From assembly GCF_011044255.1 (NCBI RefSeq), contig NZ_CP049107.1:2629501-2693500 (forward strand): DNA of 64,000 nt, in the 5' to 3' direction. Positions 17,561-27,788 of the stretch are shown piece after piece. The notes beneath the pieces were generated by a model. That model was not told where the DNA came from. It saw only the letters and a list, made by a program, of their open reading frames with translations, and did not search any database. This DNA is from Rhizorhabdus phycosphaerae (GTDB lineage: Bacteria; Pseudomonadota; Alphaproteobacteria; Sphingomonadales; Sphingomonadaceae). The translations under genes and the position numbers were made by a program. Every line of letters begins with the position of its first letter. Position 1 is the first letter of the stretch.

Positions 17561-18004
17561 ATGATCCGTCGTCCCTGCCGTACCGCGATCGCCCTTGCCC
17601 TCGTCGCCTCGCTGGCAGCCTGCGGAGGCGGGCGCAACAAGGCGCAGCTCGCGTCGGATGTCGCTGCGGCGAAGACGACGACGATCGGCATCAACACCTA
17701 TTTGTGGAAGGCGTCGCTCGAGGCGCTCAGCTTCATGCCGTTGCTGCAGGCGGATTCCAACGGCGGCGTGATCGTCACCGACTGGTATGTGAATCCGAAC
17801 CAGCCGGCCGAGCGCATGAAGGTCACCGTGACCATCCTCGACGCGGATCTTCGCGCCGATGCCGTCCGGGTCGCGCCGCAACGCCAGGTGCTGTCGAACG
17901 GCAATTGGGTCGACACGTCGGTCCAGGCGGCGACCGCACAGAAGCTCGAGGATATCATCCTGACCAAGGCCAGGGACCTGCGCCGCGCGACCGTCGCCGG
18001 CTGA
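17561..18004 (+). CDS. DUF3576 family lipoprotein
   Basis: 147-residue lipoprotein: hydrophobic segment then lipobox LAAC at about residues 18-21. The mature part matches DUF3576, with [22 protein letters not shown] and [16 protein letters not shown] as its conserved blocks. The function is unknown. It precedes leuS (19-bp gap) and lptE, the same order seen in many alphaproteobacteria, which suggests an envelope role tied to LPS transport, but that is inference from position only. Confidence 0.87.
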   Translation: MIRRPCRTAIALALVASLAACGGGRNKAQLASDVAAAKTTTIGINTYLWKASLEALSFMPLLQADSNGGVIVTDWYVNPNQPAERMKVTVTILDADLRADAVRVAPQRQVLSNGNWVDTSVQAATAQKLEDIILTKARDLRRATVAG

Positions 18005-18023
18005 ACGAGAAGCGAATTATCAC

Positions 18024-20531
18024 GTGAACGCGCGTTTCAACCATTTGAAGGCCGACGCGCACTGGCAGCGCGTCTGGGAAGACAAGCAGACCTTTCAGGC
18101 CCGCGACGACAGCGAGCGGCCGAAGAGCTATGTTCTGGAGATGTTCCCCTATCCGTCGGGGCGCATCCACATGGGCCATGTCCGCAATTATACGATGGGC
18201 GACGTCCTTGCCCGCTTCCGGCGGATGAAGGGTTATGAAGTGCTTCATCCGATGGGGTGGGACGCCTTCGGCATGCCCGCGGAAAATGCCGCGATGGAGA
18301 AGAAGGTCCATCCGGGCGACTGGACCCGCGCCAACATCGCGGCGATGCGCGAACAGTTGAAGCGGATCGGTTTCGCACTCGACTGGAGCCGTGAGCTCGC
18401 GACCTGCGAGCCCGATTATTACGGGCAGGAACAGGCGCTGTTCCTCGACCTGTTCGCAGCAGGCCTCGTCTATCGCAAGGAGTCGGCGGTCAACTGGGAT
18501 CCGGTCGACATGACCGTGCTCGCCAACGAGCAGGTCATCGACGGTCGTGGGTGGCGTTCGGGCGCGCTCGTCGAGCGGCGCAAGCTGAGCCAGTGGTTCC
18601 TCAAGATCACCGACTTCGCCGACGAGCTGCTCGACGGTCTGAAGACGCTCGACCAGTGGCCCGAGAAAGTCCGGACGATGCAGGAGAACTGGATCGGAAA
18701 GTCGCAGGGCATGCGCTTCCGCTTCACGCTCGATCGTGCCGTCGGCGACATCGATGGCTTCGACGTCTTCACGACGCGGCCCGACACGCTGTTCGGGGCG
18801 AGCTTTGCAGCGGTGGCGCCCGATCATCCGATCGCCCAGGCGCTGGCTGCCGACGACGAGGCGCTGCAGGCGTTCATCGCCGACTGCAAGCGCACCGGCA
18901 CTGCGGCCGCCGAGATCGAGACTGCCGAGAAGAAGGGCTATGACACCGGCCTGACCGTGGCGCATCCGCTCGATCCGACGTGGAAGCTGCCGGTGTTCGT
19001 CGCGAATTTCGTGCTGATGGAATATGGCACGGGGGCAATTTACGCCTGTCCGGCGCACGACCAGCGCGACCTCGACTTCGCCCGCAAATACGCGTTGCCG
19101 GTCAAGCGCGTCGTGGCGCCGACGCCCGAGGAAGCTGATGCGCCGATCGGCAACGAGGCCTATGTGGGCCCCGGTCGCATCGTCAATTCCGACTTCCTCG
19201 ACGGCCTGTCGGTGGAAGAGGCCAAGGCTGCCGTGATCGCGCGGGGCGAGAGCGAAGGCTGGGGTCAGGGCACCACAGTGTGGCGCCTGCGCGACTGGGG
19301 CGTGTCCCGGCAACGTTACTGGGGCACGCCGATCCCGATCATCCATTGCGAGGATTGCGGGCCCGTCCCGGTCCCGCGCGAGCAGCTGCCCGTGGTTCTC
19401 CCCGAGGATGTCAGCTTCGACATTCCCGGCAATCCGCTCGACCGCCATCCGAGCTGGAAGCATGTCGACTGCCCGTCCTGCGGAAAGCCCGCGCGCCGCG
19501 AGACCGACACGCTCGACACCTTCGTCGATTCCAGCTGGTATTTCATCCGCTTCGCCAGCGCGCCGGCCGATCGGCCATTCGATCGTTCGGTTGCCGAGCA
19601 ATGGCTGCCGGTCGGTCAGTATATCGGCGGGGTCGAGCATGCGATCCTGCACCTGCTCTACGCCCGCTTCTGGACACGCGCGCTCGAGCGGATCGGCAGG
19701 CTTTCGGTCAAGGAGCCCTTCACGGGGTTGTTCACCCAGGGCATGGTCACCCATGAGACCTATAAGGGCCCCGATGGCCAATGGCTGAGCCCTGAGGAAG
19801 TCTCGAACGGTGTCGTGATCGCCACCGGCGAGCCGGCGACGGTGGGCCGCATCGAGAAGATGTCGAAGTCCAAGAAGAACGTCGTCGATCCGGGTCCCAT
19901 TGTCGAACAATATGGCGCGGACGCCGTCCGCTGGTTCATGCTGTCGGACAGCCCGCCGGAACGCGATCTCGAATGGACCGAGAGCGGCATCGAGGGCTGC
20001 TGGCGCTTCGTCAACCGGCTGTGGCGGATGACGGACGCGGCCGAACCCGCAGAAGGCGAAGACAAGGATCTCGATCGCAAGCTGCACCGCGCGATTGCGG
20101 GAATAGCGACCGACATCGAGGCGCTTGGCTTCAACCGGGCGGTTGCGAAGGTCCACGAGCTGGCCAATGCGATCGAGAAGGCGCCGCCATCGGCGAGCCG
20201 GACGGCTGCAGCGCGCACGCTGGTCCGCCTGATCGCGCCGATGGTGCCGCATCTCGCCGAGGAAGCCTGGGCGCGGCTCGGCGAACCGGGTCTCGTTGCC
20301 GATGCCGCATGGCCCGACCATGATCCGGCGCTGCTGGTCGATGACGAGGTGACCATTGCCGTCCAAGTCAACGGCAAGCTGCGCGACACGCTGACGGCCC
20401 CCAAGGGCTTGCCCAAGGACGATCTGCAGAGCCTGGCGCTCGGATCGGAGAAGATCGTGAAGCTTCTGGAAGGCGCATCGCCCAAGAAGGTGATCGTCGT
20501 TCCCGACCGGCTGGTGAACATCGTCGCATGA
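18024..20531 (+). CDS. leuS: Leucyl-tRNA synthetase
   Basis: 835-residue class I synthetase charging tRNA-Leu. The HIGH motif appears as HMGH in [15 protein letters not shown] at about residue 50, the KMSKS motif as [13 protein letters not shown] at about 612, with a CP1 editing domain between them ([13 protein letters not shown] and the [16 protein letters not shown] editing site). The anticodon-binding and C-terminal domains are complete. The start is GTG at 18024. Its stop overlaps the lptE start by 4 bp. Confidence 0.97.
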   Translation: MNARFNHLKADAHWQRVWEDKQTFQARDDSERPKSYVLEMFPYPSGRIHMGHVRNYTMGDVLARFRRMKGYEVLHPMGWDAFGMPAENAAMEKKVHPGDWTRANIAAMREQLKRIGFALDWSRELATCEPDYYGQEQALFLDLFAAGLVYRKESAVNWDPVDMTVLANEQVIDGRGWRSGALVERRKLSQWFLKITDFADELLDGLKTLDQWPEKVRTMQENWIGKSQGMRFRFTLDRAVGDIDGFDVFTTRPDTLFGASFAAVAPDHPIAQALAADDEALQAFIADCKRTGTAAAEIETAEKKGYDTGLTVAHPLDPTWKLPVFVANFVLMEYGTGAIYACPAHDQRDLDFARKYALPVKRVVAPTPEEADAPIGNEAYVGPGRIVNSDFLDGLSVEEAKAAVIARGESEGWGQGTTVWRLRDWGVSRQRYWGTPIPIIHCEDCGPVPVPREQLPVVLPEDVSFDIPGNPLDRHPSWKHVDCPSCGKPARRETDTLDTFVDSSWYFIRFASAPADRPFDRSVAEQWLPVGQYIGGVEHAILHLLYARFWTRALERIGRLSVKEPFTGLFTQGMVTHETYKGPDGQWLSPEEVSNGVVIATGEPATVGRIEKMSKSKKNVVDPGPIVEQYGADAVRWFMLSDSPPERDLEWTESGIEGCWRFVNRLWRMTDAAEPAEGEDKDLDRKLHRAIAGIATDIEALGFNRAVAKVHELANAIEKAPPSASRTAAARTLVRLIAPMVPHLAEEAWARLGEPGLVADAAWPDHDPALLVDDEVTIAVQVNGKLRDTLTAPKGLPKDDLQSLALGSEKIVKLLEGASPKKVIVVPDRLVNIVA

Positions 20532-21034
20532 GCCGGGGTCTCCGCCTCGCCCTGCCGCTGGCCCTGATCGCCGGTCTTTCGGCGTGCAGCCTTCGCCCGC
20601 TTTATGTCGATGGTGGTGCGGGCGCTACCGCTGCAACCCTGTCCTCGGTCGAGGTGTCGGCCATTGGCGGGCAGAGCGGCTGGCTGGTGCGGAACGCGCT
20701 CGACGACCGCCTGCACAGGCAGGGCCAGGCCGCAGCGCGCTACAAGCTCGAAGTCGAGCTGGACGACGACATAACCGGTTTCGGTACACGTCTCGACAAC
20801 ACGATCAGCCGCGAGCGGCGGACCCTGCGGGCGCGCTATCGACTGGTGGACGCGGCGACCGGCTCTGTCCTCCTCGATCAGACCGCTGCGGCCGATGCCG
20901 GTATCGACGTGACCCAATCCGATTATGCGACGCTGGCGGCGGAGCAGACCGCGCTCGAACGCATGGCCGAGCGGCTCGCCGATCAGATCGTGGCGCGCGT
21001 CGCCACCTATGCTGGTCGCAGCACGGCCCGGTGA
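20528..21034 (+). CDS. lptE: LPS-assembly lipoprotein LptE
   Basis: 168-residue outer-membrane lipoprotein that plugs the LptD barrel and guides LPS insertion. The N-terminal signal ends in lipobox LSAC ([11 protein letters not shown] follows, the typical CGFRPLY-like opening). The remaining LptE features are a conserved strand-helix pattern ([30 protein letters not shown]) and the C-terminal [12 protein letters not shown] helix. It overlaps leuS by 4 bp and holA by 4 bp, as in most alphaproteobacteria. Confidence 0.92.
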   Translation: MSRGLRLALPLALIAGLSACSLRPLYVDGGAGATAATLSSVEVSAIGGQSGWLVRNALDDRLHRQGQAAARYKLEVELDDDITGFGTRLDNTISRERRTLRARYRLVDAATGSVLLDQTAAADAGIDVTQSDYATLAAEQTALERMAERLADQIVARVATYAGRSTAR

Positions 21035-22050
21035 AAGCCGACGCCGGCCAGATCGCGCGCGCCCTCGATAAGCCGGACGCGTCCGTCCGGCTCTACCTTC
21101 TCTACGGTCCCGATGAATCGGGCTCACGCGCTCTCGCCGCCCGGCTGGACAAGGCGATGGGGGCCGATGCCGAACGGATCGATCTGAGCGGGAGCCAGAT
21201 CAAGGAGGATCCGGCGCGGCTCGCCGACGAAGCCGCGTCGATCTCGCTGTTTGGCGGTGCCCGGCATATCCGGGTCGATCCGGCCGGTGACGAGATCATC
21301 GATGCGGTTGAGGCGCTGCTGGAGGCTCCGTCGGCGGGAAACCCGGTCGTCGTCGTCGCGGGAAACCTGCGCAAGGACGCCAAGCTGGTCAAGACCGCGC
21401 TGGCATCGCCGGCGGCGCTCGCCTTTGCCTCTTATCTTCCCGAAGGCCGTCAGGCCGATCAGGTGGCCATGGAGATGGCGCGCGAGCTGGGTCTTCGTCT
21501 CGATCCCCGGACGGCACAATTGCTGGTTGCGGCGACCAATGCCGATCGCGGCCTGATTTTGCGGGAGGTGGAGAAGATCGCGCTCTATCTCGATGCGAGC
21601 CCGGAAGCACCGAAGGAGCTCGATGCTGCAGCGCTGGCAGCGATCGGCGCGGAGAATGACGAAAGCGACGTGGCGGCGATCGTCGATGCGGTCATGGGCG
21701 GACGGCCGGACGTGGCGGCGGCCGAGCTGTCGCTGATCGGCGCGACCGAAGCGATCGGAGTGGTGCGTGCGGTCCTCAGGAAACTGGCTCTGATCGCGCC
21801 CTTGCGCGCCGAGGTGGCGCAGGGGCGGACGATCGACGCGGTCATGGCTGGCAGCGGCAAGGCGATCTTCTGGAAGGAACAGAAGATCGTGGCGGGGCTT
21901 TTGCAGCGCTGGTCGCCGGAGCGCATCGCGGCCGCGACGGAACGCCTCGCCGCGCTGGAGCGCGCCTATAAGCGATCCGGTTCTGCCGGCATGGTGCTCG
22001 TCACGGAGGAACTGTTGACGGTCGCGCGCGCTGCGGCGGTGCGTCGCTGA
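21031..22050 (+). CDS. holA: DNA polymerase III delta subunit
   Basis: 339-residue clamp-loader delta subunit that opens the beta clamp. Conserved parts are VRLYLLYGPDESGSRALAARL near the N-terminus, ADEAASISLFGGARHIRV, and LVAATNADRGLILREVEKIALY, matching the HolA AAA+-like fold. The start is GTG at 21031, overlapping the lptE stop by 4 bp (GTGA); the frame remains open upstream to 20584 but that part is lptE out of frame. It is the last gene of the operon. Confidence 0.93.
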   Translation: MKADAGQIARALDKPDASVRLYLLYGPDESGSRALAARLDKAMGADAERIDLSGSQIKEDPARLADEAASISLFGGARHIRVDPAGDEIIDAVEALLEAPSAGNPVVVVAGNLRKDAKLVKTALASPAALAFASYLPEGRQADQVAMEMARELGLRLDPRTAQLLVAATNADRGLILREVEKIALYLDASPEAPKELDAAALAAIGAENDESDVAAIVDAVMGGRPDVAAAELSLIGATEAIGVVRAVLRKLALIAPLRAEVAQGRTIDAVMAGSGKAIFWKEQKIVAGLLQRWSPERIAAATERLAALERAYKRSGSAGMVLVTEELLTVARAAAVRR

Positions 22051-22203
22051 ATTAAGTGCTGTGGTTCAGTGGTTTGTAGGCGCAGGCCGAGATTTTGCAA
22101 AAACTACTTCGCAACTTTTCTCTAACTGAGTTTCGCAGCTTTGCCGCAAATTTGGCAACTTCGCAAAATCTGTGAAGACCGGAATCCACGGGCGTCCACG
22201 ACT
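22051..22203. repeat. AT-richer convergent gap with inverted and direct repeats
   Basis: This 153-bp gap between the convergent holA and parB 3' ends has no gene. It holds a perfect 9-bp inverted repeat (AGATTTTGC at 22090-22098, GCAAAATCT at 22163-22171) and a direct repeat ACTTCGCAA (22106-22114, 22158-22166), with further TTCGCA/TTGCCGCAAA echoes between. A long-armed hairpin could act as a two-sided terminator, but no U-run follows. Confidence 0.6.
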
Positions 22204-23106
22204 TCAGATGGGTTCTCCGCTCAACCGCTGACAGATCAGATCAAGCTGATCGAGAGTCGAGTAGCTGATCGAAACTTTCCCGCCTTTTTCCGTATGTTCG
22301 ATCTGAACCTTCAGGCCCAATATGTCACCGATTTGCCGTTCGAGTGCCTGGATATCGGCATCGGCGACGGGGGGTGCGGCGGGTGTCGCACGGCTGGGCC
22401 CACTGCCCTTCCCCGCTGGCTTGGCCTTCTTGGTAAGTGCTTCGGTATCGCGCACCGAGAGATCCTGCGCGACGACCTGCTCGGCGAGTGTCTCGGCATC
22501 GGGCGATGTGATCAGCGCGCGGGCATGGCCCATGCTCAGCCGCCCTTCGGCCAGCAGCGAGCGGACGCTCTGGGGCAGGTCGAGCAGACGCAGCAGGTTG
22601 GCGACATGGCTCCGCGACTTGCCCACCAGCTTGCCCAGGGCTTCCTGGGTATGGCCGAAGTCGTTCACAAGCCTTTGATAGGCTTCCGCTTCCTCGATCG
22701 CATTGAGATCCTGGCGCTGCACATTCTCGACGATCGAAAGCTCGAGCGTCTCGCTGTCGTTCAGTTCGCGGACGATCGCGGGAATTTCATGGATCTGCGC
22801 GCGCTGGGCGGCGCGCCACCGGCGTTCGCCGGCGATGATCTGATATCCGCCGTGGCGCGGATGCGGCCGCACGACGATCGGTTGCAGCAGGCCACGCTCG
22901 CCCAGCGATCGGGCGAGGTCTGCGAGCGCCTCTTCGTCGAAATGCCGGCGCGGCTGATCGGGATTGGGCTCGATCGCCGCGACCTGGAGCATCTGGATGC
23001 CCGCCGGGCGCGGCGCGCCCGGCGCGAGCGGTTGCTCCGTGGCGACGTCGCCCAGCAGCGCGGACAGGCCGCGCCCAAGGCCCCTGCGTGGCGCGTCGGC
23101 GCTCAT
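22204..23106 (-). CDS. parB: Chromosome partitioning protein ParB
   Basis: 300-residue CTP-dependent parS-binding clamp that nucleates the centromere complex and loads SMC. The N-terminal RRGLGRGLSALLG contacts ParA; the CTPase signature GERRWRAAQRAQ (GERRxRA) and the helix-turn-helix LGKLVGKSRSHVANLLRLL follow; the C-terminal dimerisation domain ends the protein. The start is the ATG at 23106, overlapping parA's stop by 4 bp. Three parS-like sites lie 1.4-3.4 kb upstream. Confidence 0.96.
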   Translation of the reverse strand: MSADAPRRGLGRGLSALLGDVATEQPLAPGAPRPAGIQMLQVAAIEPNPDQPRRHFDEEALADLARSLGERGLLQPIVVRPHPRHGGYQIIAGERRWRAAQRAQIHEIPAIVRELNDSETLELSIVENVQRQDLNAIEEAEAYQRLVNDFGHTQEALGKLVGKSRSHVANLLRLLDLPQSVRSLLAEGRLSMGHARALITSPDAETLAEQVVAQDLSVRDTEALTKKAKPAGKGSGPSRATPAAPPVADADIQALERQIGDILGLKVQIEHTEKGGKVSISYSTLDQLDLICQRLSGEPI

Positions 23107-23882
23107 GCGGCCTGCGCCTTCTTGGTGAGACGGGCGATGCATTCACGGGCGAGCGAGATATAGGCCTCCGAACCGGGACAGCGATGGTCGTAGATGAGCG
23201 CCGGCACGCCGTGGCTCGGCGCTTCCGACAGCCGGACGTTGCGGGGAATCACCGTTTCGAACACGACGTCGCCGAGGACGCTGCGAACGTCGGCGGCGAC
23301 CTGCTCGGACAGGCGGTTGCGACGGTCGTACATCGTCAAAGCAACGCCGAGGATGGACAGCTGCGGATTGAACCGGGCACGCACCCGCTCGATCGTCTGC
23401 AGGAGCTGGCTGAGGCCCTCCAGGGCGAAGAACTCGCATTGGAGCGGTACGAGCATCATGTTCGCCGCGACCAGCGCGTTGACCGTGAGCAGGCCAAGCG
23501 AAGGCGGGCAGTCGATCAGGCAGACATCCCAGCGATTCTCGTCCTGGGCGAGCGCGTCGTGGAGCCGGTGCGTGCGCTTGTCGACTTCGATCAGTTCGAT
23601 TTCGGCGCCGCTCAGGTCGACCGTGGCCGGGACGATGTCGAGCCTGGGAACCTGCGTCGGGACGACGGCTTCGTCGAGCGTGCAGTCGCGACGCAGCAGC
23701 TCGTAGCTGCTCTGGCCGCGTGCACCCTGCTGCAGGCCGAGCCCGGTGGACGCATTGCCCTGCGGATCGAAGTCGACGAGAAGCACGCGCCAACCGGTCG
23801 CCGCGAGGGCGGTGGCGAGGTTTATCGCGGTCGTGGTCTTGCCCACCCCGCCCTTCTGGTTCGCTATGGCGATCCGGATCAT
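23103..23882 (-). CDS. parA: Chromosome partitioning ATPase ParA
   Basis: 259-residue Walker-type ATPase that binds DNA nonspecifically and moves ParB-parS complexes. The deviant Walker A is KGGVGKTTTAINLA at residues 9-22, the switch I region is DFDPQGNASTGLG and Walker B-like is CLIDCPPSLGLLT. Length and start (ATG 23882) fit chromosomal ParA. The start overlaps rsmG's stop by 4 bp, so mnmG-rsmG-parA-parB are all coupled by 4-bp overlaps. Confidence 0.96.
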   Translation of the reverse strand: MIRIAIANQKGGVGKTTTAINLATALAATGWRVLLVDFDPQGNASTGLGLQQGARGQSSYELLRRDCTLDEAVVPTQVPRLDIVPATVDLSGAEIELIEVDKRTHRLHDALAQDENRWDVCLIDCPPSLGLLTVNALVAANMMLVPLQCEFFALEGLSQLLQTIERVRARFNPQLSILGVALTMYDRRNRLSEQVAADVRSVLGDVVFETVIPRNVRLSEAPSHGVPALIYDHRCPGSEAYISLARECIARLTKKAQAA

Positions 23883-24544
23883 CGCTGTCCCTTTGACGGT
23901 GCCTTGGCCTTGATCGTCCTGCCGGGCATAGGCGCGACGGCCGATGCCACGATGATCGCCGCCTCGGTATCGGTCATGCTCGGAACGATGCTGAACACAC
24001 CCTGCCATGTTCCTGTGACGGCTTCCAGTTCGGATGCGGCGCTGCGTCCTTTGGGCAGAAGCCAGAGCGTTTTTTCGTCGGCAAACGGCCTGGCGAGGGG
24101 AAGCAGTCGGTCGAGGGGTGCGAAGGCGCGCGCGCTGATGACATCATAGCGGCTTGGCGCGAGCGTCTCGAGGCGCTGGCCCGCTACGCTCACCCGGTCA
24201 TGCAGTGCGAGACGCTCGATCATCGAACGGAGGAAGTCGATGCGCTTCCGGCGGGACTCGACCAGCGTCACGAACAATCCGGGGCGCATGATCGCCACGA
24301 CCATGCCGGGAAAACCGGCGCCCGAGCCCAGATCGAGCCAGCGGGTGGCTGTCTCTGGTGCGAGGTCGAGCAGCTGCGTCGAATCGAGAATATGACGGGT
24401 CCACATATGTTCGGCCGTCGACGCTGCGATCAGGTTCTGATGGGCCATCTCCGCCCGGACCATCGCGATGAGCTGCTCGAGTCGCTCGACTGTTTCACGT
24501 GGAACGGCGTGGATGACCTTCTCGCGTGCCTCGTCCTCGGTCAT
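23879..24544 (-). CDS. rsmG: 16S rRNA (guanine-527-N7)-methyltransferase
   Basis: 221-residue SAM methyltransferase (GidB) that methylates G527 of 16S rRNA; its loss in other bacteria gives low-level streptomycin resistance. The SAM-binding motif is [16 protein letters not shown] at about residues 70-85, and [11 protein letters not shown] and [16 protein letters not shown] are family signatures. Its 5' part contains a parS-like palindrome (24491-24506), read in frame as VPRET. It overlaps mnmG and parA by 4 bp each. Confidence 0.95.
   Translation of the reverse strand: MTEDEAREKVIHAVPRETVERLEQLIAMVRAEMAHQNLIAASTAEHMWTRHILDSTQLLDLAPETATRWLDLGSGAGFPGMVVAIMRPGLFVTLVESRRKRIDFLRSMIERLALHDRVSVAGQRLETLAPSRYDVISARAFAPLDRLLPLARPFADEKTLWLLPKGRSAASELEAVTGTWQGVFSIVPSMTDTEAAIIVASAVAPMPGRTIKAKAPSKGQR
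24491..24506. promoter_or_regulatory. parS: parS-like ParB-binding site (1 mismatch)
   Basis: TGTTTCACGTGGAACG has 15 of 16 bases of the TGTTTCACGTGGAACA form of parS. It lies inside the rsmG coding region, about 14 kb from the probable origin. Confidence 0.75.
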
Positions 24545-26415
24545 GCCGCGAGCTTTCGTGCATGGACCATGATCGCCGCCAGGGCTGCGGGGGTTATCCC
24601 CCGGATTCGGCCTGCGGCCGCGAGGTCGTCGGGACGGGCCGCATTGAGCCGCTCGATCATCTCGTTCGACAGTCCCGCTATCGCGGCATAGTCATCGATA
24701 TCCGATAGCCCGAGGCGCTGGTCGGCGCGCAGCCGGGCAATCTCCTCATCCTGTCGCGCAAGATAGGGCGCGTACCGGCAGTCTTCGATCAGCTCCGCGC
24801 GCACCGGGTGCGATATCGTCGCCCATAGCGGAAGGACCGACGCGATATGCTCGTCACGCACATCGGGGTATCGAAGCCAATCGGCAACAGACCGGCGGCT
24901 ATGGTCGGCGGTCACATTTGCTCCGGCCTCGATCATCTGTTCGGCGGTCGCCAACGTCTGGGCAAGTAGCCCCCTCCCCTGGCCCTTCTCGGCTTCCCGT
25001 GCCGAGAACCAGCGACGCCTTTTAGCGCCGACGGCGCCCAATCCGATCGCCCAACCGGTCAAGCGCGTGGAGGCATTGTCGGCTCGCAGCCGTAGCCGAT
25101 ATTCGGCACGCGCGGTCAGCATGCGATAGGGTTCCGACACGCCCTGCAATGTGAGATCGTCGACCATCACACCGATATAGCTGGATGCGCGGTCGAACAG
25201 GACGGGCTCGCCCCCTGCAGCATGAGAGGCTGCATTGAGGCCCGCGACCAGCCCCTGGGCCGCAGCCTCCTCATAGCCCGTGGTGCCGTTGATCTGCCCG
25301 GCACAGAAGAGGCCCGGCAAAGCGCGCAGCGCAAGACCCGCTGTCAGGCTGCGTGGGTCGATATAGTCATATTCGACAGCATAGCCCGGCTGGACGATTT
25401 GGACCTTCTCGAGCCCGGGCACCGTTCTCAGCATGTCGAGCTGGACATCTTCGGGGAGCGATGTGGACACGCCATTGGGGTAGATGAGGTGATCCCCCAA
25501 CCCTTCTGGCTCGAGGAAGATCTGGTGGCCGTCACGGTCGCCGAACCGGTGGACCTTGTCTTCGATCGAAGGGCAATAGCGTGGACCGGTGCCTTCGATC
25601 ACGCCCGAAAACAGCGGTGAGCGGTCGAGACTCCGGCGGATGACGTCATGGGTCTGCGCATTGGTGCGGGTGATGGCGCAGGCGAGCTGCGGTACGAAAC
25701 GAGCTCCGTGGAGAGGCGAGAAGGTCCAATCGGCTTCGTCCGATGGCTGGCGGTCGAGACCCGCCCAGTCGATAGACCTGCCGTCCAGGCGCGGGGGCGT
25801 ACCGGTCTTCAGGCGGCCAAGAGGCAGGGCAAGCTCGCGGAGCTGGTCGGCCAGCCCCACCGCTGCAGCCTCGCCGACGCGCCCACCCGTGCATGACGCC
25901 ATACCGAAATGAAGCTTGGCGTTGAGAAAGGTGCCGGTTGCGAGGACAACCGCCTTTGCGCGCAGCTCACGTCCATCCTTGAGCCGGACGCCCCGTGTTT
26001 CACGTGGAACATCGCCGAGGAGCAGCCGCTCTACCGACCCCTCGACGATGGCCAGACCGTCCAATTCACCGAGGAGATCGTGGACAGCGGCGCGAAACAA
26101 CTGGCGATCGGCCTGGACACGAGGGCCCTGGACCGCCGAGCCTTTGCTGCTGTTGAGCATGCGATAATGGATCGCCGCGCGATCGGCAGCGCGCGCGATG
26201 ATACCGTCGCACGCATCAACCTCGCGAACGAGATGGCCTTTGCCAAGACCGCCAATGGCCGGATTGCACGACATCGCGCCGATCATGTCCCGGCGCATGC
26301 TGACCAACGCGACCGACGCGCCCATCCGCGCTGCAGCGGCTGCCGCTTCGCAACCGGCATGCCCACCGCCCACGACGATAACGTCGAACCGATCCCCGTC
26401 ACCACTATGTTGCAT
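24541..26415 (-). CDS. mnmG: tRNA uridine-5-carboxymethylaminomethyl enzyme MnmG
   Basis: 624-residue FAD protein that, with MnmE, installs the cmnm5 group on wobble uridine 34 of certain tRNAs. The FAD motif [19 protein letters not shown] is at residues 15-33, [19 protein letters not shown] is the folate/NADH-side signature, and [19 protein letters not shown] is the second GidA signature. The C-terminal helical domain that binds MnmE is complete. A perfect parS lies in the coding sequence (25996-26011). Another parS-like site sits in the 56-bp gap before the start. Confidence 0.96.
   Translation of the reverse strand: MQHSGDGDRFDVIVVGGGHAGCEAAAAAARMGASVALVSMRRDMIGAMSCNPAIGGLGKGHLVREVDACDGIIARAADRAAIHYRMLNSSKGSAVQGPRVQADRQLFRAAVHDLLGELDGLAIVEGSVERLLLGDVPRETRGVRLKDGRELRAKAVVLATGTFLNAKLHFGMASCTGGRVGEAAAVGLADQLRELALPLGRLKTGTPPRLDGRSIDWAGLDRQPSDEADWTFSPLHGARFVPQLACAITRTNAQTHDVIRRSLDRSPLFSGVIEGTGPRYCPSIEDKVHRFGDRDGHQIFLEPEGLGDHLIYPNGVSTSLPEDVQLDMLRTVPGLEKVQIVQPGYAVEYDYIDPRSLTAGLALRALPGLFCAGQINGTTGYEEAAAQGLVAGLNAASHAAGGEPVLFDRASSYIGVMVDDLTLQGVSEPYRMLTARAEYRLRLRADNASTRLTGWAIGLGAVGAKRRRWFSAREAEKGQGRGLLAQTLATAEQMIEAGANVTADHSRRSVADWLRYPDVRDEHIASVLPLWATISHPVRAELIEDCRYAPYLARQDEEIARLRADQRLGLSDIDDYAAIAGLSNEMIERLNAARPDDLAAAGRIRGITPAALAAIMVHARKLAA
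25996..26011. promoter_or_regulatory. parS: parS ParB-binding site (perfect palindromic core)
   Basis: TGTTTCACGTGGAACA is a full match to a common chromosomal parS form. It is inside mnmG, read on the coding strand as VPRET, about 15.5 kb from the probable origin. Confidence 0.85.
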
Positions 26416-26453
26416 GTCCGCGCGCTATCCCAGCGCTGCATCCAAGTCAAAAG

Positions 26454-26469
26454 CGTTCCACGTGGAACA
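26454..26469. promoter_or_regulatory. parS: parS-like site between mnmG and mnmE
   Basis: CGTTCCACGTGGAACA has 15 of 16 bases of TGTTCCACGTGGAACA. It is the only one of the three in a noncoding position, between the mnmG start and the mnmE stop. Confidence 0.75.
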
Positions 26470-26471
26470 GC

Positions 26472-27788
26472 CTATTTTCCAATGCAGAAGCGCCCGAACA
26501 GGCCGTCGAGCATGTCCTCGGTACCGGCCCTGCCTGTCAGCATGTCTATGGCGACCCGGCACAGCCGCAAGGCTTCCGCTACCAGCAGTGGATCCCGCTC
26601 GGCTGCAGCGAGGCCCAGGGCGCTGGACAGCCGACCGACCTGCTCGCGCTGTCGCATCGACAGCGCCACTTCGCCCTCCCGCGGCAGAAGTGCATGTGCG
26701 CGCTGCCGCAGCAGTTCAACCAGTTCGGGCATCCCCGCCCCCGTCTTGGCAGAGAGCCGCAGATCGACACCGTTCGGAACGCACTCGTCTTCCACGTCGC
26801 AGCGAGCCGCAATGCGGACAGCGCCGGCAGGTGCTTCGTCGGGCGCGCCCAGCCACAGCAGGATATCGGCGGTCGCCATGGCCTGTCGAGCCCGATCGAT
26901 CCCGATTGTCTCGACAGCGTCGGCGGGCCGCTCGTGCAGTCCGGCCGTGTCGACCAACAGAAACGCGATCCCCCCGATCGACACCGGCACTTCGACCAGG
27001 TCGCGCGTCGTTCCCGCGAGCGGGGTCACGATGGCGGCTTCGCGACCGGCCAGCGCGTTGAGGAGGGTCGATTTGCCTGCATTGGGCGGCCCGGCAAGGA
27101 CGACGCGGACGCCGTCGCGCAGACGTTCGACCGGGGGGCGGTCGACCCACTGGGCCACGTCCCGCGCCAAGGAGGCGAGGTCTTCGGCGAAGCGCATGCC
27201 CAGAGCGGGCACGTCATCCTCATCCTCGAAATCGAGCACCGCCTCCACTCGGGCAGACAGCGAAAGGAGCTGCTCCAGCCATGTCTGTAGTTTGCGGCTG
27301 AACGCCCCGTCCGCGAGCGCCAGCGCGTTGCGACGCTGGGTTTCCGTCTCCGCACTCAGAAGATCGCCAAGGGCTTCCGCTTCGGTGAGGTCGATCCGGC
27401 CATTGGCGAAGGCCCGCCGCGTAAACTCGCCGGCATCGGCAGCGCGTAAATCCGGCAAGCCCCCCAGCGCTTCCAGCACCGCACGGGTAACCGCCCTGCC
27501 CCCATGCAGGTGCAGCTCGACCATGTCTTCGCCCGTGGCCGTGGCGGGACCGGGCAGCCACAGCAGCAGCGCCTGATCGAGCGGTCTGCCATCGACCGGG
27601 TTGATCAGCCGTCTGAGCGATGCCCGTCTGGGAGCGGGTCGGGCGCGACCGGCGAGGAGCGCGTCCAGAGCCACTCCTGCTCCGGGACCACTGAGCCGGA
27701 CCACTGCAACGCCGGCCGGGGGGGCCCCGCTCGACAGTGCGAAGATGGTCGAGGCGTGGGTAGGCGGTAGCGGGTTATTTACCGCCAC
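26472..27788 (-). CDS. mnmE: tRNA modification GTPase MnmE
   Basis: 438-residue partner of MnmG. The N-terminal tetrahydrofolate-binding domain starts with STIFALSSGAPPAGVAVVRLSG, the inserted G domain has the P-loop GPPNAGKSTLLNAL at about residues 224-237 and DTAGLHE as G3, and the protein ends in FCIGK, the C-terminal CxGK motif whose Cys is needed for modification. The 5' end overlaps the DUF6489 gene by 14 bp. A 56-bp gap with a parS-like site separates it from mnmG. Confidence 0.96.
   Translation of the reverse strand: MAVNNPLPPTHASTIFALSSGAPPAGVAVVRLSGPGAGVALDALLAGRARPAPRRASLRRLINPVDGRPLDQALLLWLPGPATATGEDMVELHLHGGRAVTRAVLEALGGLPDLRAADAGEFTRRAFANGRIDLTEAEALGDLLSAETETQRRNALALADGAFSRKLQTWLEQLLSLSARVEAVLDFEDEDDVPALGMRFAEDLASLARDVAQWVDRPPVERLRDGVRVVLAGPPNAGKSTLLNALAGREAAIVTPLAGTTRDLVEVPVSIGGIAFLLVDTAGLHERPADAVETIGIDRARQAMATADILLWLGAPDEAPAGAVRIAARCDVEDECVPNGVDLRLSAKTGAGMPELVELLRQRAHALLPREGEVALSMRQREQVGRLSSALGLAAAERDPLLVAEALRLCRVAIDMLTGRAGTEDMLDGLFGRFCIGK

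Noticed and set aside
17955-20366. An 803-codon open frame on the minus strand opposite leuS
   Set aside because: Antisense shadow of a highly conserved gene, with no domain features.
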